DNA of 64,000 nt from Pantoea brenneri (GCA_002095305.1 MIEI01000010.1:28759-92758), one strand, 5' to 3'. Numbered from the stretch's first letter, positions 9,267 to 20,647 are shown. Numbers and translations are program-made. The notes: generated by a model from the sequence alone, not told the origin.

Positions 9267-11594
9267 ATGATGAAAGTTCTGAGCCAGATAATTGCCAGTG
9301 AGCTACAGGCGCGGGCAGAGCAAGTTGATGCCGCCGTTCGCCTGTTAGATGAAGGGAATACCGTGCCGTTTATCGCACGTTATCGTAAAGAGGTCACCGG
9401 TGGGCTGGATGATACCCAACTGCGCCAGCTGGAAACCCGCCTCAGCTATCTGCGTGAACTTGAAGAGCGCCGTCAGTCGATTCTGAAGTCGATTGACGAG
9501 CAAGGTAAACTCACCGACGACCTTGCTCGCGCCATCAATACCACCCTCAGCAAGACCGAGCTTGAAGATCTCTACCTGCCCTATAAACCGAAACGCCGCA
9601 CCCGTGGTCAGATCGCGATTGAAGCCGGTCTGGAACCGCTGGCCGACACCTTATGGCAGGATCCGTCCCACTCGCCTGAACAGCTGGCTGAACGCTACGT
9701 CGACGCCGATAAAGGCGTGGCTGACGTGCGCGCCGCGCTGGATGGCGCCCGCTATATCCTGATGGAGCGTTTCGCCGAAGACGCCGCCCTGCTGGCGAAA
9801 GTGCGTAACTACCTGTGGAAGAATGCCCATCTGGTTTCGCGCGTGGTGGAAGGTAAAGAAGAAGCGGGTGCCAAGTTCCGCGACTATTTTGATCACCATG
9901 AAGCGCTGAGCAGCGTGCCGTCACACCGTGCGCTGGCGATGCTGCGTGGCCGTAATGAAGGCGTACTGCAGCTGTCGCTCAACGCCGATCCGCAGTTCGA
10001 TGAAGCACCACGTGAAAGCCATGGCGAAACGCTGATTGCCGAGCACCTTAACCTGCGTCTGAATAACGCCCCGGCGGACAGCTGGCGTAAAGCGGTGGTG
10101 AGCTGGACCTGGCGCATCAAGGTGATGCTGCATCTGGAAACCGAGCTGATGGGCACGGTACGCGAGCGTGCTGAAGATGAAGCGATCAACGTTTTCGCCC
10201 GCAACCTGCACGATCTGCTGATGGCGGCACCGGCTGGCATGCGCGCCACCATGGGCCTCGATCCGGGTCTGCGTACCGGTGTCAAAGTGGCGGTAGTGGA
10301 TGCGACCGGCAAACTGGTGGCGACCGATACCGTTTATCCACACACCGGCCAGACGGCGAAAGCGGCCGCTGCCGTGGCCGCGCTCTGCATCAAACATCAG
10401 GTTGAGCTGGTGGCGATTGGCAACGGTACCGCGTCGCGCGAAACCGAGCGTTTCTTCCTCGATCTGCAACAGCAGTTCCCGCAGGTCACGGCGCAGAAAG
10501 TGATTGTCAGCGAAGCCGGCGCCTCGGTGTACTCGGCGTCTGAACTGGCGGCGCTGGAGTTCCCGGATCTTGATGTTTCGCTGCGCGGCGCAGTCTCCAT
10601 TGCGCGGCGTCTGCAGGATCCGCTGGCGGAGCTGGTGAAGATCGACCCGAAATCGATCGGTGTCGGCCAGTACCAGCATGACGTCAGTCAGAGTCAGCTG
10701 GCGAAGAAACTGGATGCGGTGGTGGAAGACTGTGTGAACGCCGTCGGTGTGGATCTGAATACCGCGTCGGTGCCCCTGCTGACCCGCGTTGCCGGTCTGA
10801 CGCGAATGATGGCGCAGAATATTGTCGGCTGGCGTGATGAGAACGGCCGGTTCCAGAATCGCCAGCAGCTGCTGAAAGTCAGCCGTCTGGGCCCGAAAGC
10901 CTTTGAACAGTGTGCCGGCTTCCTGCGCATCAATCATGGCGACAACCCGCTTGATGCCTCGACCGTCCACCCGGAAGCCTATCCGGTGGTGGAGCGGATT
11001 CTGGCCGCCACCGAACAGGCGCTGAGCGACCTGATGGGCAACCCTGGTAGCCTGCGTAATCTGCGCGCCCACGATTTCACCGATGAGCGTTTCGGTTTAC
11101 CGACCGTAACTGACATCATGAAAGAGCTGGAGAAGCCGGGCCGCGACCCGCGTCCTGAATTCAAAACCGCGCAGTTTGCTGAAGGCGTCGAAACGCTGAA
11201 TGACCTGACGCCGGGCATGATTCTGGAAGGTGCGGTAACCAACGTCACCAACTTCGGCGCATTCGTCGATATCGGAGTGCATCAGGATGGTCTGGTACAC
11301 ATCTCGTCACTCTCCGACCGCTTCGTCGACGATCCTCACCAGGTGGTGAAGGCGGGCGATATCGTCAAAGTGAAGGTGATGGAAGTCGACCTGCCGCGCA
11401 AGCGAATTGCCCTGACGATGCGTCTGGATGAGCAGCCCGGTGAAGGCAACGCCCGTGGTGGAGCGAAAAACGCCGCGCCGCGCGACGACAAACGGCCCGC
11501 CGGTGGCAAAGGACGTCCTCGTCCGGCCAGCCAGCCAGCCGGTAACAGCGCGATGGGCGATGCGCTGGCCGCCGCATTCGGTAAGAAACGCTAG
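9267..11594 (+). CDS. tex: Tex/YhgF S1-domain RNA-binding transcription accessory protein
   Basis: A 775-residue Tex protein (YhgF in E. coli), a conserved nucleic-acid-binding factor linked to transcription and RNA metabolism. In order it has an N-terminal helical region with [17 protein letters not shown] near residue 35, a YqgF/RNase H-like domain around residues 325-450 ([18 protein letters not shown]), helix-hairpin-helix segments around 500-560, and a C-terminal S1 domain near residues 645-720 ([16 protein letters not shown]). A basic, disordered tail follows. A strong hairpin terminator follows the stop. In E. coli feoABC sits upstream and genes differ downstream; no feo genes are present here. 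Confidence 0.95.
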   Translation: MMKVLSQIIASELQARAEQVDAAVRLLDEGNTVPFIARYRKEVTGGLDDTQLRQLETRLSYLRELEERRQSILKSIDEQGKLTDDLARAINTTLSKTELEDLYLPYKPKRRTRGQIAIEAGLEPLADTLWQDPSHSPEQLAERYVDADKGVADVRAALDGARYILMERFAEDAALLAKVRNYLWKNAHLVSRVVEGKEEAGAKFRDYFDHHEALSSVPSHRALAMLRGRNEGVLQLSLNADPQFDEAPRESHGETLIAEHLNLRLNNAPADSWRKAVVSWTWRIKVMLHLETELMGTVRERAEDEAINVFARNLHDLLMAAPAGMRATMGLDPGLRTGVKVAVVDATGKLVATDTVYPHTGQTAKAAAAVAALCIKHQVELVAIGNGTASRETERFFLDLQQQFPQVTAQKVIVSEAGASVYSASELAALEFPDLDVSLRGAVSIARRLQDPLAELVKIDPKSIGVGQYQHDVSQSQLAKKLDAVVEDCVNAVGVDLNTASVPLLTRVAGLTRMMAQNIVGWRDENGRFQNRQQLLKVSRLGPKAFEQCAGFLRINHGDNPLDASTVHPEAYPVVERILAATEQALSDLMGNPGSLRNLRAHDFTDERFGLPTVTDIMKELEKPGRDPRPEFKTAQFAEGVETLNDLTPGMILEGAVTNVTNFGAFVDIGVHQDGLVHISSLSDRFVDDPHQVVKAGDIVKVKVMEVDLPRKRIALTMRLDEQPGEGNARGGAKNAAPRDDKRPAGGKGRPRPASQPAGNSAMGDALAAAFGKKR

Positions 11595-11602
11595 CTTTTT
11601 CA

Positions 11603-11626
11603 GGGGGGCGCAGCTTGCCCCCCTTT
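11603..11626 (+). terminator. intrinsic terminator after tex
   Basis: GGGGGGC pairs with GCCCCCC across a seven-base loop and is followed by TTT. It begins nine bases after the tex stop codon. Confidence 0.85.
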
Positions 11627-11721
11627 CAATCTCACTCCCTCAGTGGAAAATCCCTGCCATAGCGCTACGCTAGAAAGACGCCTGTCATAAAAACAACACC
11701 TGCTGTGGCACCCAACTCACG

Positions 11722-13406
11722 ATGGAAACGATCACCGATCTAATCGATAAGATTTATGCTGGCACTTTTCCCGCGGCAATGCGTACTCAGCTGCTGGCGG
11801 ATATTGCGCAAGCGCGCGATGTCATCAAGCTGCCGCGTAAAGCGCACTGGGATGAGCAGGACGTGGTGCTGATCAGCTACGCCGATCAGTTTCGCGAAGC
11901 CGATAAGCCGACGCTCAGCACCTTTTCCCGTTTCTATCAGCAGCACCTGCAATCTATTTTCCCGCTGGTGCACCTGCTGCCGTTCTTCCCCTGGTCGTCT
12001 GACGATGGCTTCTCGGTGATTGATTATCATCAGGTCGATCCGCTGTGTGGCGACTGGCAGGATGTGGCGCGGCTGCATCAGGAAACCCGGCTGATGTTTG
12101 ATTTTGTCTGTAACCATATGTCGTCGCACAGCGCGTGGTTCAGACACTTTCTGGCGCAGGACCCGGGCTGGGATGACTTCTTTATCAGCATGCCGCCCGC
12201 CACCGATCTCAGCGCGGTAACCCGCCCGCGCACTTCACCGCTGCTGACGCCGTTTCAGATGGCCGATGGCGAGACCCGCTTTATCTGGACCACTTTTAGC
12301 GCCGATCAGATTGACCTCAACTTCGCCAATCCGATGGTGCTGCTGCGCATGGTCAACGTACTGCTCGACTACCTGAAGCGCGGGGCGGATTATGTGCGGC
12401 TGGATGCGGTGGGCTACATGTGGAAAACGCCCGGCACCCGCTGCATTCATCTGGAAAAGACCCATCAGCTGGTGAAACTGTTCCGCGCCATCGCCGATAT
12501 TGTCGCGCCGGGCACGGTGATTATCACCGAGACCAATGTGCCGCATCAGGACAACATCAGCTATCTGGCAACGGCCATGATGAGGCGCAGATGGTCTACC
12601 AGTTTTCACTGCCACCGCTGGTGCTGCACGGCATCCACACCGGCTCGGCGCGCGCACTGCGGCAGTGGGCCAGCAGCCTCGATCTCAGCAGTAATGACAC
12701 CACCTTCTTCAACTTCCTGGCGTCGCACGACGGTATCGGGCTGAATCCGGCGCGCGGCATTCTGAGCGAGGTGGAGATTGTGGCGCTGGTGCGCGATCTG
12801 GCGCTGGAGGGCGCGCTGGTCTCCTATAAAAACAACCCGGACGGCAGCACCAGCCCGTATGAAATCAACGTCACCTACCTGGATGCGTTAAACCGCGAAA
12901 CCGATGATGACGCGACCCGCCTGCAGCGATTTTTACTGGCGCATGCCATTTTGCTGGCCTTCCCCGGCGTGCCGGCTATCTACATCCAGAGCATTCTCGG
13001 CTCACGCAACCACTATGATGGCGTGCGGGCGGCAGGACATAACCGGGCAATTAATCGTCAGAAGTACCCTTTAAAAGAGATTGAGGCAGCGCTGGCAGGA
13101 GGTGACTGGCTGCGCCAGCAAATCTATACCCATCTGGGTAAGCTGATTCAGCTGCGTCGTCGTCAGCCGGCGTTTCATCCCGATAACCCGATGACGCTCT
13201 ACGACAGCGAAAATGCGCTGCTGGTGATGCGGCGGCATCAGCCAGAAAGCGGTGACGGACTGCTGTGCGTGTTTAATCTCGGCGGGCGTCCGGTTGAGAC
13301 CCGGTTGCCGGTGGCGCATACCTTGCAGGATGTGGTGAGTGGCAGGAAGGTTGATGGCACCCAGCCGGTGAGGCTGGATGCCTGGCAGTTTATGTGGTTA
13401 CGCTAA
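11722..13406 (+). CDS. GH13_18 sugar phosphorylase, glucosylglycerate phosphorylase-like (frameshifted in this sequence)
   Basis: A retaining sugar phosphorylase of GH13 subfamily 18, the family of sucrose phosphorylase and E. coli YcjM, which cleaves glucosylglycerate with phosphate. The sequence is split: frame one runs 11722-12744 and frame two 12420-13406. Adding one G near 12570 (CTGGCAACGG to CTGGGCAACGG) restores SYLGNGHDEAQMVYQF and a 561-residue protein, close to YcjM. The GH13 nucleophile is in VRLDAVGYMWK, the acid/base Glu in IITETNVP, and the transition-state Asp in FLASHDGIGL. The segment FPGVPAIYIQSILGS is typical of the glucosylglycerate/sucrose phosphorylase group. Substrate cannot be decided from sequence alone. 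No transporter or kinase is adjacent, so it looks like an isolated gene. There is no strong ribosome-binding site. Confidence 0.85.
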
Positions 13407-13676
13407 TTATTTATAGACGTCAGCCGTGGCGCTGAATTTACCGTGCTCACGGCCCGCGATGACCAGGTAATATTTGCCCCCTTTCTCATCAGCAAGCTGC
13501 GACAGCACTTTTTTCGCATCCATTGGCGAGGTGGTTTCCGCCGTGGTATTGACCGTACCAATCTTCTGCAGGTTCATCTTCTTAACTTCTTCTTTGGTGA
13601 CCTCTTTCGCCGCCATCGCAGAAAATGAAATCGCGCCCATCATCATTGAAGCCACAACCCATTTAAAAACCTTCAT
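13407..13676 (-). CDS. YdgH/BhsA/McbA-like (DUF1471) small periplasmic protein
   Basis: An 89-residue exported protein of the DUF1471 family, whose members (BhsA, McbA, YhcN) respond to stress and affect biofilm formation. The signal peptide is MKVFKWVVASMMMGAISFSAMA. The mature domain has the expected pattern ending in a KYYLVIAGREHGKFSATADVYK-like strand pair. An ATG at 13691 is in frame, but the AGGG sequence inside it is correctly placed to serve the ATG at 13676, so the shorter start is chosen. Its stop directly abuts the stop of the sugar phosphorylase on the other strand. Specific function is unknown. Confidence 0.85.
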   Translation of the reverse strand: MKVFKWVVASMMMGAISFSAMAAKEVTKEEVKKMNLQKIGTVNTTAETTSPMDAKKVLSQLADEKGGKYYLVIAGREHGKFSATADVYK

Positions 13677-13844
13677 TATGTTTACCCTCATTCATGGTCC
13701 ATTGTGAGATGTAAGCAGCCGCGAAACGCGTAAGGCTATATGGAACGGCATAGTCCTCCGTGACTAATCACATAAAAATGCAGCGGCCTTGCTCACGAAG
13801 AGAAGTATTGCCGCTACCGGAAAATTTGCCAGTCACCGGCGCAA

Positions 13845-14621
13845 TTATGTCGGCAAATCGTTGATGAAATTCATAATCTGCTGACAAAACGCCTCCGGAT
13901 GGGAAATAAAAGGCGCGTGGGCGGCTTTGTCTATCACCCGCGAAGGCGAAGCGGGCAGCGTCTGATCAAGGCGGGCAGCAATGCTGCGCGGCACTAAACC
14001 ATCCAGTGCGCCGTACAGCCGCAGGAACGGCAGCGATATCTGCGGCAACGCGCTGCGCAGATCGACCTGCCGCAAAATATCCAGTCCGCTATCCAGCACC
14101 GCCACCGACGGCATTGGCTGCGACAGCACCACCTCTTTCAGGCGGCGCGCATCGGCCCGGGCGGTCTCTGTTCCCAGGGTTTGCAGCGCCAGAAAGCGCT
14201 CGACCGTGCGCTGAAAATCATTGCTGAGCAGCTGCTGAAAATTTTGCAGCGTGTCGGGTTTAATACCTGGCCACTCTGCATTGGCGGTAAAACAGGGAGA
14301 GGATGCCACGGTAATCAGCGCACGCAGCCGTTGCGGCGCGGTCAGCGCCAGCTGGGTTGCCACCAGACCGCCCAGCGACCAGCCTGCGACGATCGCCTGC
14401 GGAGGCAGCATCGGCAGTAACTGCTGCGCCATTTCGTCCAGCGTCAGCGCGCCAAACGCCTGGCTGCGGCCATAGCCAGGCAGATCGATCAGATGCAGGC
14501 GATAGTGCGGGCTGAGCCGCGGAATAATGCTTTGCCAGACTTCCGCATTCAGTCCCCATCCGTGCAGTAGCACAAGATCCACATTCCCTGTTCCACAGGA
14601 GTGCCAGTAAAGCGACGTCAT
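13845..14621 (-). CDS. bioH: pimeloyl-[ACP] methyl ester esterase BioH
   Basis: A 258-residue alpha/beta hydrolase. BioH removes the methyl group from pimeloyl-ACP methyl ester, ending fatty-acid-type elongation and committing the chain to biotin synthesis. The nucleophile is Ser82 in GWSLGG, at the same position as in E. coli BioH. The catalytic Asp is in [11 protein letters not shown] (near 207) and the His in [11 protein letters not shown] (near 236). [10 protein letters not shown] near residue 20 forms the oxyanion region. It is divergent from gntX across 34 bases, as in E. coli. Confidence 0.96.
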   Translation of the reverse strand: MTSLYWHSCGTGNVDLVLLHGWGLNAEVWQSIIPRLSPHYRLHLIDLPGYGRSQAFGALTLDEMAQQLLPMLPPQAIVAGWSLGGLVATQLALTAPQRLRALITVASSPCFTANAEWPGIKPDTLQNFQQLLSNDFQRTVERFLALQTLGTETARADARRLKEVVLSQPMPSVAVLDSGLDILRQVDLRSALPQISLPFLRLYGALDGLVPRSIAARLDQTLPASPSRVIDKAAHAPFISHPEAFCQQIMNFINDLPT

Positions 14622-14655
14622 CAGTTACTATCCCGAAAGTGATAAGGAGGTCGCT

Positions 14656-15336
14656 ATGCTATCAATGCCTGCCCTGTGTTGGCTATGCCGGTTGCCGTTG
14701 CGAATCGCGCAACACGGCCTGTGCAGCCTCTGTTTACGTCAGCTGCCCGCCCTGCCGCGGCTCTGCCCGCGCTGCGGATTGCCAGCCGGTAACCTGCGGC
14801 TGCCCTGCGGACGCTGTCTGCTGAAGCCGCCGCCGTGGCAGGCGCTGATCTGCGTAAACAGCTACCGTCCGCCGTTCAGTCGCTGGGTTAATCAGCTCAA
14901 ATTTTCTCGCGTTACCGCACTCAGGGTGATGCTGGCGCGGCTGCTTTTGCTAAGCTGGCAGGATAGCTACCGACGTGGCAACCTGCCACGCCCTGACCTG
15001 CTACTGTCGGTCCCGCTGCACCCGCGACGATGCTGGCAGCGCGGCTACAATCAAACCGATCTGCTGGCCGCGCCGCTGGCGCACTGGCTGGGTTGCGAGC
15101 GGGGGATGGGATTACATCGTCAGCGACAGGGGGCGTTACAGCATCAGTTGAACGCCCGCCAGCGCCGCAGAAACCTTCGCGGTGCCTTCCGCCTTGAAAT
15201 GGCGGTGCACGGACGCCATATCGCCCTGCTGGATGACGTGGTCACCACCGGCAGCACGGTAGAAGAAATCAGTCGCCTGTTACTGGCGCAGGGAGCGGCC
15301 AGCGTGCAGATCTGGTGCCTGTGCCGTACCTTGTAG
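14656..15336 (+). CDS. gntX: ComF-family protein GntX
   Basis: A 226-residue ComF-family phosphoribosyltransferase-like protein. The N-terminus carries zinc-finger-like cysteine pairs (CWLC, CSLC, CPRCG, CGRC within the first 55 residues). The C-terminal half contains the PRPP-binding loop ALLDDVVTTGST near residues 192-203. E. coli GntX was once linked to gluconate use and DNA uptake; its biochemical function is not established. AAGGAGG precedes the start. nfuA follows 58 bases downstream with its own promoter. Confidence 0.93.
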   Translation: MLSMPALCWLCRLPLRIAQHGLCSLCLRQLPALPRLCPRCGLPAGNLRLPCGRCLLKPPPWQALICVNSYRPPFSRWVNQLKFSRVTALRVMLARLLLLSWQDSYRRGNLPRPDLLLSVPLHPRRCWQRGYNQTDLLAAPLAHWLGCERGMGLHRQRQGALQHQLNARQRRRNLRGAFRLEMAVHGRHIALLDDVVTTGSTVEEISRLLLAQGAASVQIWCLCRTL

Positions 15337-15343
15337 AGCGTCA

Positions 15344-15382
15344 TTGATGGGCGTATTATAACCAACTAAATTAGTCAACTAT
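15344..15382 (+). promoter_or_regulatory. nfuA promoter with IscR type-1-like site
   Basis: TTGATG at 15344 and TAAATT at 15367 are separated by 17 bases. Overlapping the -10 box, the 25 bases 15358-15382 match the IscR type 1 consensus (ATASYYGACTRWWWYAGTCRRSTAT) at all but two positions. It is an inverted array around ACTAAATTAGT. In E. coli nfuA (yhgI) belongs to the IscR regulon, so repression by [2Fe-2S]-IscR is likely. The match was counted by eye. Confidence 0.7.
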
Positions 15383-15394
15383 TGAGCAATCGAC

Positions 15395-15970
15395 ATGATC
15401 CGAATTACTGATTCTGCCCAAGAGCATTTTTCCAAACTGCTATCCAAACAAGAAGATGGCACCCAGATTCGCGTATTCGTGATTAACCCGGGTACGCCAA
15501 CTGCCGAATGCGGTGTCTCTTACTGCCCACCCGATGCGGTTGAAGCGACGGATACCGAGCTGAAGTTCGAAAAGCTCTCCGCCTACGTTGACGAACTGAG
15601 CGCGCCCTATCTGGAAGACGCTGAAATCGATTTCGTCACCGATAACCTCGGTTCGCAGCTGACGCTGAAAGCGCCTAACGCCAAAATGCGTAAGGTCTCT
15701 GACGATGCGCCGATGGTAGAGCGCGTTGAGTATCTGCTGCAGGCGCAGATCAACCCACAGCTGGCTGGCCACGGCGGTCGCGTGTCGCTGATGGAGATCA
15801 CCGATGACGGTTACGCCATTCTGCAGTTCGGCGGCGGCTGTAATGGCTGTTCAATGATCGACGTCACCCTGAAAGATGGCATCGAGAAAGAGCTGCTGGC
15901 CGCCTTCCCGGAACTGAAAGGCGTACGCGATATCACCGAGCACCAGCGCGGTGAGCACTCGTTCTATTGA
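15395..15970 (+). CDS. nfuA: Fe/S biogenesis protein NfuA
   Basis: A 191-residue NfuA, an iron-sulfur carrier that binds a [4Fe-4S] cluster and passes it to client enzymes, especially under oxidative stress or iron limitation. Residues 1-95 form a degenerate A-type carrier domain. Residues 110-191 form the Nfu domain with the cluster-binding CxxC in GGGCNGCSM (Cys149 and Cys152). Length equals that of E. coli NfuA. An IscR-like site overlaps its promoter, and gntT, present next to it in E. coli, is absent here. Confidence 0.97.
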   Translation: MIRITDSAQEHFSKLLSKQEDGTQIRVFVINPGTPTAECGVSYCPPDAVEATDTELKFEKLSAYVDELSAPYLEDAEIDFVTDNLGSQLTLKAPNAKMRKVSDDAPMVERVEYLLQAQINPQLAGHGGRVSLMEITDDGYAILQFGGGCNGCSMIDVTLKDGIEKELLAAFPELKGVRDITEHQRGEHSFY

Positions 15971-15977
15971 TGATCAC

Positions 15978-16000
15978 GCGCGACAGCCCGGCTGTCGCGC
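15978..16000. terminator. hairpin between nfuA and malQ
   Basis: GCGCGACAGCC and GGCTGTCGCGC form a near-perfect inverted repeat around one C in the 38 bases between two convergent stop codons. It lacks a clear T run on either strand, so it may act as a weak or factor-assisted bidirectional terminator. Confidence 0.5.
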
Positions 16001-16008
16001 TGATCTGT

Positions 16009-18077
16009 TCAGCCAGGCTTACGCTGCTGGCTGACCGAGTTAAGCAGCTTATTCACTTCCTCGTCAGCAAACATCTCTTCCAGAGTTTTACTCAGTTTCC
16101 GCCGCCAGTTGGGGTATTGCTCAACCGTGCCCGGCACATTTACCGGCGTAGTCATCCCGAGCCAGTCCTCCGGCTGCAGGCCCAGCAGGGCGCTGTCGGT
16201 ATCGGCCAGGAAGCGATGTATCGCCCGGTTCAGCGTCGGCGTCATCGCCAGCTTATCGGCTTTTTTCGGACTGCGGGCCGGTAGCGCTCCCGCCTGATGC
16301 AGCGCATCAAGCAGCGCCTGCTTCTGTTCTGCCCGCTGCTGATGCAGCGCCTTAACCGCATCACCCGGATAGAGGCCAATCTTCTCGCCCAGAGACAGAT
16401 CGCCCTGCTCCCAGAACCCGGTCAGCGTTGGCAAATCATGGGTACTGGCGCTGGCTATTGACTGGCGCGGGTAGGCTGCGGGAGCGCGATAGCTGCCGTT
16501 TTTCTCCTGCTCGAACCACAGCACCTTCCATGAAAACACCCCGCTTTTACGCAGCAGGCTGACGATCTCTTTCGGTACGGTGCCAAGATCCTCCCCGATC
16601 ACCATGCAGCGCAGCCGGTGGCTCTCCAGCGCCAGAATGCCGAGCAGATCATCAACCGGATAGCCACGTAGGCACCTTTATCGGCCGTTTCCCCGGCCGG
16701 CACCCACCAGAGGCGCAGCAGCGACATCACATGGTCGATTCGTAACGCGCCGCAATCGCGCATATTGGCGCGCAGCATGTCGATAAACGGCTGATAACCT
16801 CGCGCCTGCATCACGTGCGGATCCATCGGCGGCAGGCCCCAGTACTGACCCAGCGGACCGAGGCGATCGGGCGGCGCGCCAATCGACGCCTGCAGACGAT
16901 ACAGCTCCGGATCGTGCCAGGTTTCAGCACTGCCTTCCGCCACGCCGACCGCCAGATCGCGATAAAGACCCACGCTCATCCCCAGCGCCTGGCTGCGCGA
17001 CCAGCAGCGGGAGAACTGCTGCTGTGCCAGCCACTGCAACCACTGCCAGAAGGCAATTTCCTCTTGGTGCTGCTCGCACCAGTGCTGCACCTCCGGCAAC
17101 TGGCTGTTACGCCAGCCTTGCGGCCACGCGGGCCAGCCCCAGTGCTGCGCATTGCCCGCCCGCCGCTCAAGCTGTATGCCATCATAGGCCGCCTGATAGC
17201 GCAGGCTGTCTCCGCCCTCACGGACAAAGGCAGCCCACGACTGTTTATCTTCGCTCTCTGCATCCCGCGCCTGGAAGTGTGCCCAGGCGAGGCGCAGCGC
17301 GGCCAGCTTAAGCGCCATCACCGCTTCATAATCGACCAGCTCCGCCTCACGCGCTTTGCTCAGCGCCCGCTGCGTTTTAGCGCTTTTCCACCACTTCTGC
17401 GCCGCCGGGCTCTGCTGGAAGTCGACCACCTGACCCACGTCGATATAGATAATATTCAGCCAGCGACGCGACGACGGACTGTAGGGGCTGGCAAAATCGG
17501 CGCTGGCCGGATAGAGCGCATGCAGCGGATTAAGCCCGACGAAATCGCCGCCGCGGGCCGCCAGCTGCTCCAGCAGCGTCTGCAGATCGCCGAAGTCACC
17601 GATGCCCCAGTTCTGCGCCGAACGAACCGTATAGAGCTGTACCAGTGCGCCCCAGCGCTTCTCGCCCGCTTCCAGCGCCGGCGGCAGATAGCAGCGGCGC
17701 GGCGTGACAATGATGCGGGTCTGCCACTGCTTTTTTCCCTTACTCAGCGTCAGCTGGTGATAGCCCTGCGCCAGCGGACCTGGCAACGTAAAGGATTCGC
17801 CGGCCGTCAGTTCACCGCTGAGCTGCTTGCCCTTCTCGGTCTGGAGCTGCCAGTGATAAACACCGCTGCCCTGCGGCGTGAGCTGACGTTTACCGCTGCC
17901 GCTGAAGACCGCGACCGGCGGTAAGGGTGACTTCTTTGCATCATGAGGATCGCCCATCACCGCCAGCAACGCGCGTTTGGTGTCGTCGCTGATCGCCTCT
18001 TTCTCGCCGTTAACGTTAATGTAATCCAGTGAAATACCGGCCGCACGGGCGGCCTGATCAAGTGAGTTCTGTTTCAT
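16009..18077 (-). CDS. malQ: 4-alpha-glucanotransferase (amylomaltase) MalQ (frameshifted in this sequence)
   Basis: MalQ is the cytoplasmic GH77 amylomaltase that disproportionates maltodextrins, releasing glucose and making longer chains for MalP. Two frames cover it: 18077-16599 and 16605-16009. The first ends GAYVAIRLM; adding one base near 16665 gives GAYV-x-YPVDDLLGILALES followed by MVIGEDLGTVP, and a 689-residue protein (E. coli 694). The GH77 nucleophile region CGALRIDHVMSLLRLWWVP and the acid/base Glu in VIGEDLGTVP are both present. The break falls between them. It lies nine bases downstream of malP, the usual malPQ operon. The frameshift looks like a sequence error. Confidence 0.93.
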
Positions 18078-18085
18078 GCTGCTCC

Positions 18086-20491
18086 TTAGCGTGCTGCCTG
18101 CCAGATACGTTGCTGATAATCACCAATCGCGCGATCCGAGCTGAATATGCCGGTTCGCGCGGTGTTGAGGATGGCGGCGCGGGTCCAGCTTAGCGGATCG
18201 CGCCACAGCGCTTCCACGCGTTGCTGTGCCTCGATGTAGGCCTGAAAATCTGCCAGTACCAGCCACGGGTCGCCGTTTTTGGTCAGGCTCGCCAGCATCA
18301 GGTCAAACGCCTGTTTGTCCCCGCCGCTGAATTTGCCCTTCTCCAGTGATTTGAGTAGCGCGTCGAGCCCCTTGTTCTGCTTGCGCACTTTTTTCGGGTT
18401 ATACCCGGCGGCTTTCAGCGCTTTCACCTCATCAACGCGATGACCGAAGATAAAGATATTCTCCTCGCCGACCTGTTCAGCGATTTCGACATTAGCCCCG
18501 TCCAGCGTGCCGATGGTCAGCGCGCCGTTCAGCGCCAGCTTCATATTGCCGGTGCCGGACGCTTCATAACCGGCGGTGGAAATCTGCTCAGATAAGTCCG
18601 CGGCCGGGATCATCATCTCCGCCACGGTGATCCGGTAGTCGGGAATGAACACCACTTTGAGCTTGTCGCCGACCCGCGGGTCGTTGTTGACCACTTCCGC
18701 CACTTTATTGATAGCGTAAATAATATTTTTCGCGAGGTGATAGCCGGGAGCCGCCTTGGCGCCAAACAGGAAGACGCGCGGAATAAAGCGGGCATCGTCC
18801 GGGTTATCAAGCAGGGTCTGATAGCAGTGCAGGATATGTAGCAGGCTGAGATGCTGGCGTTTGTACTCATGTAACCGCTTGATCTGCACGTCGAACATCG
18901 CATCCGGGTTGACGATAATGCCGGTGTGCCGTGCGATGTAGTCGGTCAGCCGCGCTTTATTCTGCTGCTTGATGCTGCGGTAACGCTGACAAAACGCAGG
19001 ATCGTCGACATAGGCTTCCAGCCCTTTGAGCGCATCAAGGTTATTGACCCACTCCACCTTCAGCGTGTCATCAATCAGGGACGCCAGCGCCGGGTTACAC
19101 TGTTTTAACCAGCGGCGCGGCGTAATGCCGTTGGTGACGTTATGGAATTTCTGCGGCCACAGCTGGTAATACTCCGGAAACAGATCGGTCACCACCAGGC
19201 TGGAATGCAACGCCGCCACGCCGTTTACCGCGAAACCGCTGACCACGCAAAGGTTCGCCATGCGCACCTCACCGTCCGCCACCACCGCCAGCTTGTGCCA
19301 TAGCGCTTTATCATCCGGCCAGCGCTGCTTCACCTGCTTTTTCAGGCGCTGATTGATCTCTTTGATGATCAGCATGTGACGCGGTAGCAGGCTGCGCATC
19401 AGTTTTTCATCCCAGCGCTCCAGGGCTTCGGGCATCAGCGTGTGGTTGGTGTAGGCGAATAACCGGCTGGTGATATGCCAGGCCTGATCCCAGCTCAGTT
19501 GATGCTCGTCCAGCAACCGCCGCAGCATTTCCGGGATGGCGATGGTCGGATGGGTATCATTAAGCTGAATCACTTCGAAATCGGGCAGACTATGAATGCT
19601 GCGCCCCGCCAGATGGTGACGGCGCAGAATATTGGCCACCGCACAGGCGCACTGGAAATATTGCTGCATCAGGCGCAGGCGTTTGCCCGCCTGATGGTTG
19701 TCGTTGGGATACAGCACCTTCGTCAGTTTTGCCGCATCAATGCCGGGCTGCTCCGCCTGCAAAAACTGACCGTCGTTAAAGCGGGTCAGATCGAAAGGAT
19801 GGGCGCTGGTCGCCTGCCACAAACGCAGCGGCAGCGTGGTGCCATTGCGGTAGCCGGTAACCGGCAGATCCCACGCCTCGCCGCGCAGATAAAAATCGGG
19901 CTGCCAGCGTACGCCGCCCTGCTCCAGTTTCTCCACGCTGCCGCCCATCGCCACCTCAACATCCAGTGCCGCATTGTGGCGGAACCACGGATAGCGTTCG
20001 CGCTGCCAGTCATCCGGCGCTTCAATCTGCTGTCCCTGATCGAACGACTGGCGAAACAGGCCGTACTGATAGTTGAGCCCGTGGCCGGTGGCCGACTGAC
20101 CGACGGTGGCCATGGAGTCCATGTAGCAGGCCGCCAGTCGACCCAGCCCGCCGTTGCCGAGCGCCGGATCAACCTCCTGCTCCAGCAGTTCAGTTAGATC
20201 GATTTGCTGCTCAGCCAGCAGCGCTTTTACGTCGTCATACCAGCCAAGATTGAGCAGGTTATTGCCGGTCAGGCGACCGATCAGAAACTCCATCGACAGA
20301 TAATTGACGTGGCGCTGCCGCTCAGAGACGCGGGGAGCCGGTTGCGCAGCCAGTAATTCCGCCAGCGCAGCGCTAATCGCCTGCCACCACTGGTGCGTGG
20401 TCATCTGTTGTGCGGAGGTGAGACCTAAGTGTTGCCATTGACGGGTTAGTGCGGCGTTGAAACGGGCTTTATTGAATTTTTGCTGCGGCAT
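18086..20491 (-). CDS. malP: maltodextrin phosphorylase MalP
   Basis: An 801-residue GT35 phosphorylase that releases glucose-1-phosphate from the non-reducing end of maltodextrins. The pyridoxal-phosphate lysine lies in [17 protein letters not shown], near residue 645. [14 protein letters not shown] near residue 105 and the [10 protein letters not shown] segment near residue 535 are typical of the family. The frame extends 41 codons further upstream. The ATG at 20491 is chosen because GGGAG sits just before it and the protein then aligns with E. coli MalP (797). malT, normally divergent from malP, is not here, and I could not find convincing MalT boxes in the 156-base upstream gap. Confidence 0.96.
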   Translation of the reverse strand: MPQQKFNKARFNAALTRQWQHLGLTSAQQMTTHQWWQAISAALAELLAAQPAPRVSERQRHVNYLSMEFLIGRLTGNNLLNLGWYDDVKALLAEQQIDLTELLEQEVDPALGNGGLGRLAACYMDSMATVGQSATGHGLNYQYGLFRQSFDQGQQIEAPDDWQRERYPWFRHNAALDVEVAMGGSVEKLEQGGVRWQPDFYLRGEAWDLPVTGYRNGTTLPLRLWQATSAHPFDLTRFNDGQFLQAEQPGIDAAKLTKVLYPNDNHQAGKRLRLMQQYFQCACAVANILRRHHLAGRSIHSLPDFEVIQLNDTHPTIAIPEMLRRLLDEHQLSWDQAWHITSRLFAYTNHTLMPEALERWDEKLMRSLLPRHMLIIKEINQRLKKQVKQRWPDDKALWHKLAVVADGEVRMANLCVVSGFAVNGVAALHSSLVVTDLFPEYYQLWPQKFHNVTNGITPRRWLKQCNPALASLIDDTLKVEWVNNLDALKGLEAYVDDPAFCQRYRSIKQQNKARLTDYIARHTGIIVNPDAMFDVQIKRLHEYKRQHLSLLHILHCYQTLLDNPDDARFIPRVFLFGAKAAPGYHLAKNIIYAINKVAEVVNNDPRVGDKLKVVFIPDYRITVAEMMIPAADLSEQISTAGYEASGTGNMKLALNGALTIGTLDGANVEIAEQVGEENIFIFGHRVDEVKALKAAGYNPKKVRKQNKGLDALLKSLEKGKFSGGDKQAFDLMLASLTKNGDPWLVLADFQAYIEAQQRVEALWRDPLSWTRAAILNTARTGIFSSDRAIGDYQQRIWQAAR

Positions 20492-20612
20492 ATCACTCCC
20501 TTCTGTTACGCAATGAGGTGAAGCAAAACGAGCAAGCGCACGGGCTGGCAACAGGTGCCAGCGACGTGTTAAGTAAAGACGGGAGTGGGGAAAAAAGCGA
20601 CAGCAATCAAAC

Positions 20613-20637
20613 AAAAACGCCAGCCGGGCAGCTGGCG
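20613..20637 (-). terminator. intrinsic terminator after glpR
   Basis: Read on the - strand, CGCCAGC, a six-base loop and GCTGGCG are followed by TTTTTG. It ends the glpEGR transcript eleven bases after the glpR stop and before the malP promoter region. Confidence 0.85.
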
Positions 20638-20647
20638 AGGGCGGAAA

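Noticed and set aside
20492..20647. MalT boxes before malP
   Set aside because: Only partial matches such as GCAATGAGG and GGGAGTGGGG are present; neither has the required spacing or repeat arrangement.
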